Of a stretch of 10,543 bases of DNA, positions 7,660 through 10,543 are shown one piece after another. This stretch comes from Bacteroidota bacterium (GTDB taxonomy: Bacteria > Bacteroidota > Ignavibacteria > UBA10030 > BY39). The notes beneath the pieces are model-generated. The model did no database searches. It was not told the DNA's origin and was given only the letters and a program-made list of their open reading frames with translations. The position numbers and the translations under genes are program-made. Each line of letters opens with the position of its first letter. Positions within the stretch are counted from its first letter, which is position 1. Where the stretch lies: NCBI GenBank assembly GCA_018830765.1, contig JAHJRJ010000061.1, positions 1 to 10,543 of the forward strand, written 5' to 3'.

Positions 7660-8883
7660 ATGAATTTTATAAGTGAAATAACCGAGGGTTTAGGTATTGC
7701 TTTTAACGCAATCCGAGCAAACAAGATGCGGTCGGTATTGACTACATTAGGTATCGTAATCGGAATTGTTTCGGTAACTCTAATGGCGACAGCAATAGAA
7801 GGTGTGGATAGGAAATTTGAGGAAAGCGCATCAGCTTTTGGAGCAGATGTGCTTTACATACAAAAATTTCCGTGGGTAGGTCACGGAGACTGGTGGACAT
7901 ATCGAAACAGAAAAGATATAACTGTAGATATTGCGGACGACATTGAAAGACAAGCCACACTTGTCGAAGCTGTCGCACCTAGCGTTGTAACTGTTAGACC
8001 TGCACAATTCGGCGATAGAGTGGTGACGAATGCTTTTCTTACAGGAACCACAAATCAATACGTAAATACTTCCGGAACATCTTTGAAAGACGGCAGATTT
8101 TTTTCGCAAGAAGAATCGAACGGTGGAAGACCTGTATGTGTTGTGGGTGCGAACATCGCGGAGAATCTTTTTCCGAACGAAGACCCAATCGGAAAAATGA
8201 TTAAAGTTGGTGGGAAACCTTATAGAGTTCAAGGAGTGTTTGAGAAGCAGGGTGGACTTTTCGGAATTTTCACCTCGGACAACCGAGTATTTATTCCCAT
8301 CAAATCTTTTATGTCAAGTTTTGGCTCCAGACGAGATATTACAATACAAGTTAAAGCTTCGAGCATGGCAGATATTGAGGATGTCAAAGAAGAGTTAAGA
8401 GGAATTGTACGGAAGTCAAGGATGCTGAAACCGTCTCAAGCAGACGATTTTAATATCAACCAACAAGAGTTATTAACAGAAACATTCGGAGCAATTACTG
8501 CGGTAATTGCTGCCGTCGGTTTCTTCATCACCGGATTAGCGCTGTTCGTCGGTGGTATAGGTATAATGAACATTATGTTTGTATCGGTTACGGAAAGGAC
8601 AAAAGAAATCGGTATCCGTAAAGCGATCGGCGCCAAACGGAGAACAATTCTTCTGCAATTCTTAATCGAATCATCTATAATTTGTTTGTTCGGTGGTTTG
8701 TTGGGACTGATTGTCGCCTATCCGCTTAGTCTGATTGCCAATCAGATTTTACCTACAGCTATGCCGCTCGAAGTAGTCGCAATTGCTATAATAATTTCCC
8801 TTTTAGTTGGCGTGATATCTGGCTTTTTACCGGCTTACCGGGCTTCACGCCTTAACCCAGTAGATGCGCTGAGGTATGAATAA
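7660..8883 (+). CDS. MacB-like ABC transporter permease, first copy
   Basis: This 407-residue inner-membrane permease has the MacB/FtsX topology. An amphipathic N-terminal segment containing AFNAIRANKMRSVLT (14-28) leads into membrane helix 1 (about 27-46). A large periplasmic MacB core domain (about 50-275) follows, then three C-terminal helices (about 279-308, 331-359 and 370-392) with the cytoplasmic coupling motif TERTKEIGIRKAIGA (311-325). It ends in the family's usual NPVDALRYE. There is no fused ATPase; the separate ATPase lies 14 nt upstream. The periplasmic domain contains DPIGK (175-179) and YRNRKDIT (81-88), both with counterparts in the next gene. The two proteins are about the same length with identical layout, indicating an old tandem duplication. 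Probable role: one half of a heterodimeric pump driving substrate through adaptor and channel. The substrate is not readable. Confidence 0.92.
   Translation: MNFISEITEGLGIAFNAIRANKMRSVLTTLGIVIGIVSVTLMATAIEGVDRKFEESASAFGADVLYIQKFPWVGHGDWWTYRNRKDITVDIADDIERQATLVEAVAPSVVTVRPAQFGDRVVTNAFLTGTTNQYVNTSGTSLKDGRFFSQEESNGGRPVCVVGANIAENLFPNEDPIGKMIKVGGKPYRVQGVFEKQGGLFGIFTSDNRVFIPIKSFMSSFGSRRDITIQVKASSMADIEDVKEELRGIVRKSRMLKPSQADDFNINQQELLTETFGAITAVIAAVGFFITGLALFVGGIGIMNIMFVSVTERTKEIGIRKAIGAKRRTILLQFLIESSIICLFGGLLGLIVAYPLSLIANQILPTAMPLEVVAIAIIISLLVGVISGFLPAYRASRLNPVDALRYE
8871..8875 (+). promoter_or_regulatory. Ribosome binding site GAGGT inside the end of the first permease gene
   Basis: GAGGT lies 7 nt ahead of the ATG at 8883, within the codons for the conserved LRYE end of the first permease. 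It supports a start that overlaps the preceding stop codon by one base, allowing near stoichiometric production of the two permeases. Confidence 0.6.
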
Positions 8884-10139
8884 TGCATAAATTTTTTGAA
8901 ACAATATTTTCGGAAGTTAAAGAAAGTTTTTTAATGGCTATTAACGCCATTCGCGTAAACAAACTCAGGTCGATTTTAACTTTACTCGGAATTGCAGTTG
9001 GCGTTTTTTCAATCATTGCAGTTATGACAGCGATGGGTGTATTAGTTAATTCCGTCGAAAGTGGAATGACGATGTTGGGTTCGCACACTTTTCAGGTACA
9101 ACGATTTCCGGCTTTTCAGATGGGAGATGGCAGCCGCGTGAAATACCGCAACCGGAAAAAAATTACTTTGCAACACGGGATGGCTGTTAAGCAGCATGCA
9201 TCTCTTGCTGAAGCGGTAGGTCTCGAAGCATGGGAGTACGGTAAAGTTGTCAAATCTGTTAAAGGAGTATCAACTAACCCTAATGTGCAATTAGCCGGAG
9301 AAGACATCGAAGGTTTTGTAACAAACAACTGGTCAATCTCAGAAGGCAGGTTATACACTGAAGACGAATTGGCAAGCGGAAGAAATATTGCAGTTATAGG
9401 ACAGGATGTAGTGACTAAACTATTTCCGAAATCCGACCCGCTTGGCGAATCAATCAGAATTGACGGACAATTATATTCTGTCATCGGAGTAATAGAAAAA
9501 AAAGGACAACTATTGGGAGGAAGTCAGGATAATTTTATAGTTATACCACTTAACACATTCTTCAGAGTTTATGGTAAAGAGCGCGACCTACACATTATGG
9601 TTCAAGCAAAAAATCCGGAGGTGTACGAAGATTGCATCGAACAAGTCCGCGGTATATTGCGCGCTGCGCGGCAAGTTCCCCCTGGCGGAGAGGACGATTT
9701 TCATATCTTCTCAAACGAATCTCTTATCCAACAATTCAATGATGTAACTTATTACGTCCGGCTCGGCATTATGCTCATCAGCATGATTGCATTAATTGCT
9801 GCGGGGGTAGGCATAATGAACATAATGCTCGTTTCAGTGACTGAGAGAACGCGAGAAATTGGTATTAGAAAAGCTGTCGGCGCACGCAAGAGCAACATCT
9901 TAACTCAATTCATACTCGAAGCTATTATCCTATCGGAAGTCGGAGGTGTTATAGGAGTTCTTTTAGGTGTTTTAGGTGGAAATATCGCCGCACTGTTAAT
10001 GAGTGTCCCACCGATAATTCCTTATGATTGGGCAATCATCGGGCTTGTAGTTTGCTCGCTCGTAGGACTTGTTTTTGGCGTATATCCGGCGTGGAAGGCT
10101 GCAAACCTCGACCCAATCGATGCGTTGAGATACGAATAA
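8883..10139 (+). CDS. MacB-like ABC transporter permease, second copy
   Basis: This 418-residue paralogue of the preceding permease has the same order of parts: AINAIRVNKLRSILT (19-33), membrane helix 1 (about 32-54), periplasmic MacB core (about 58-290) and C-terminal helices at about 294-318, 345-373 and 382-403. The coupling motif is TERTREIGIRKAVGA (320-334) and the ending is DPIDALRYE. The periplasmic domain repeats landmarks of the first copy, such as YRNRKKIT (88-95) and FPKSDPLGESI (181-191), but is otherwise well diverged, so the two are not recent duplicates. The start ATG shares one base with the previous stop (TAATG) and has GAGGT upstream. The two permeases probably pair in the membrane, each binding one ATPase subunit. 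A homodimer of each is the alternative. Confidence 0.92.
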   Translation: MHKFFETIFSEVKESFLMAINAIRVNKLRSILTLLGIAVGVFSIIAVMTAMGVLVNSVESGMTMLGSHTFQVQRFPAFQMGDGSRVKYRNRKKITLQHGMAVKQHASLAEAVGLEAWEYGKVVKSVKGVSTNPNVQLAGEDIEGFVTNNWSISEGRLYTEDELASGRNIAVIGQDVVTKLFPKSDPLGESIRIDGQLYSVIGVIEKKGQLLGGSQDNFIVIPLNTFFRVYGKERDLHIMVQAKNPEVYEDCIEQVRGILRAARQVPPGGEDDFHIFSNESLIQQFNDVTYYVRLGIMLISMIALIAAGVGIMNIMLVSVTERTREIGIRKAVGARKSNILTQFILEAIILSEVGGVIGVLLGVLGGNIAALLMSVPPIIPYDWAIIGLVVCSLVGLVFGVYPAWKAANLDPIDALRYE

Positions 10140-10145
10140 CTCATT

Positions 10146-10162
10146 TAGAAGGAAACCTTCTA
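10146..10162 (+). terminator. Short hairpin after the efflux operon (weak terminator candidate)
   Basis: TAGAAGG (10146-10152), loop AAA, and CCTTCTA (10156-10162) form a perfect 7-bp stem 6 nt after the permease stop. The nearest T-run (10172-10176) begins about 10 nt after the stem, which is too far for a classical intrinsic terminator. It may therefore be an mRNA 3'-end stabilising structure or another small palindromic repeat. The position at the operon end supports a boundary role. Confidence 0.4.
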
Positions 10163-10174
10163 CCCGCCTCATTT

Positions 10175-10203
10175 TTGCTTCCTACCTTAAATATTACTAT
10201 ATT
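10175..10203 (+). promoter_or_regulatory. Candidate sigma-70-type promoter for cmk
   Basis: TTGCTT (10175-10180) and TATATT (10198-10203) are separated by exactly 17 nt. The -10 matches TATAAT at five of six positions and the -35 matches TTGACA at three of six. Transcription would begin near 10210, leaving a leader of about 25 nt before the TTG at 10235. The promoter is predicted from spacing and similarity only; the region is AT-rich, so chance matches are easy. Confidence 0.35.
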
Positions 10204-10234
10204 ACTCCGAAAAAATTTAAGAAATCTTTGAATA

Positions 10235-10543
10235 TTGAAGAAAATAGTTATCGCAATAGATGGTCCTGCAGCATCGGGCAAGTCAACAACCGCAAAACTT
10301 ACCGCTGAAAAGTTGAATTATCTTCATATTGATACCGGCGCTATGTATCGCGCCCTTACTCTTAAAGTTATTGAGAATAATGTAAATCCCGAAGACGAAA
10401 CTTCAGTTTACGATACCGTTAAAAATTGTGTTATCGAATTTGACCGCAACAAAAATGCGATGCTTGTGTTTTTAGACGGGAAGAACGTTACGGAAGCTAT
10501 TCGTAACCGCGAGGTTACCAGAAACGTGAGCGCTGTAAGCAGC
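10235..10543 (+). CDS. cmk: Cytidylate kinase, N-terminal part (runs off window end)
   Basis: The open frame continues to the last base and encodes 103 residues of a CMP/dCMP kinase, the cytoplasmic enzyme that phosphorylates CMP and dCMP with ATP in pyrimidine nucleotide synthesis and salvage. The start is TTG at 10235; an in-frame TGA at 10229-10231 and the position of the Walker motif leave no room for an earlier start. IAIDGPAASGKSTTAK (6-21) contains the P-loop GPAASGKST, and the CMP-binding block DTGAMYRALTLK is at 33-44. The stretch VFLDGKNVTEAIRNREVTRNVSAVSS (78-103) matches the family's conserved NMP-binding insert region. No strong Shine-Dalgarno is visible. The missing C-terminal part, roughly 120 residues, lies beyond the window. 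In many bacteria cmk is followed by rpsA, which could be checked downstream. Confidence 0.95.
   Translation, partial: MKKIVIAIDGPAASGKSTTAKLTAEKLNYLHIDTGAMYRALTLKVIENNVNPEDETSVYDTVKNCVIEFDRNKNAMLVFLDGKNVTEAIRNREVTRNVSAVSS

Noticed and set aside
7831..8232. 133-codon minus-strand open frame inside the first permease gene
   Set aside because: It is fully antisense to a conserved permease domain, with no start signal or family resemblance.
9496..9503. Run of eight A in the second permease gene, considered as a programmed frameshift or slippage site
   Set aside because: In frame it encodes Glu-Lys-Lys in a conserved surface turn; the A AAA AAG heptamer is not in the phase needed for -1 frameshifting, and the frame continues intact to the normal family C-terminus.
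10028..10231. 67-codon + strand open frame overlapping the end of the second permease and the spacer
   Set aside because: Most of it is an out-of-frame reading of conserved permease codons, and its tail merely reads through the hairpin spacer; there is no independent support for translation.

Overview
The window reads as an ordinary chromosomal segment of a Gram-negative, AT-rich bacterium. GC looks to be about 40% by eye. A TolC-type outer-membrane protein shows there are two membranes. The arrangement TolC, membrane-fusion protein, stand-alone ABC ATPase and two separate MacB-like permeases, together with the style of the CCA-adding enzyme and the oxidoreductase, suggests the Bacteroidota/Chlorobi/Ignavibacteria (FCB) lineage. 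That placement is a judgement from remembered protein styles, not a measured result. All genes are on the + strand and densely packed. I see no tRNA, rRNA, insertion sequence, integrase, CRISPR array or origin.

Region 1 (1-4255) is a tight gene string: the C-terminal part of a HAD-family phosphatase, a GT-C-type integral membrane glycosyltransferase starting at a TTG that overlaps the HAD stop codon, a Gfo/Idh/MocA-family NAD(P)-dependent sugar oxidoreductase, and a CCA tRNA nucleotidyltransferase with an HD domain. The junctions are a 4-nt overlap, an 8-nt gap and an 18-nt gap, so co-transcription is likely. The glycosyltransferase and oxidoreductase could both serve envelope glycan or lipid A sugar chemistry; the CCA enzyme is housekeeping.

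Region 2 (4256-10139) is a complete tripartite export operon: outer-membrane channel, periplasmic adaptor, cytoplasmic ATPase and two paralogous permeases. It resembles MacAB-TolC, except that the ATPase is a separate polypeptide and there are two different permease genes, so the inner-membrane pump is probably a heterodimer. Coding overlaps at ATPase/adaptor (10 nt) and permease/permease (1 nt) point to translational coupling. The substrate cannot be read from the sequence.

Region 3 (10140-10543) is a 95-nt spacer with a small hairpin and a plausible sigma-70-like promoter, followed by the 5' part of cytidylate kinase (cmk), which starts at TTG and runs off the window end.

I do not find convincing evidence of an undescribed system. 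The items most worth a second look are a GC-rich perfect palindrome embedded in the last codons of the HAD gene just ahead of the glycosyltransferase start, the split and duplicated MacB-type permease architecture, and a small dyad in front of the efflux operon.
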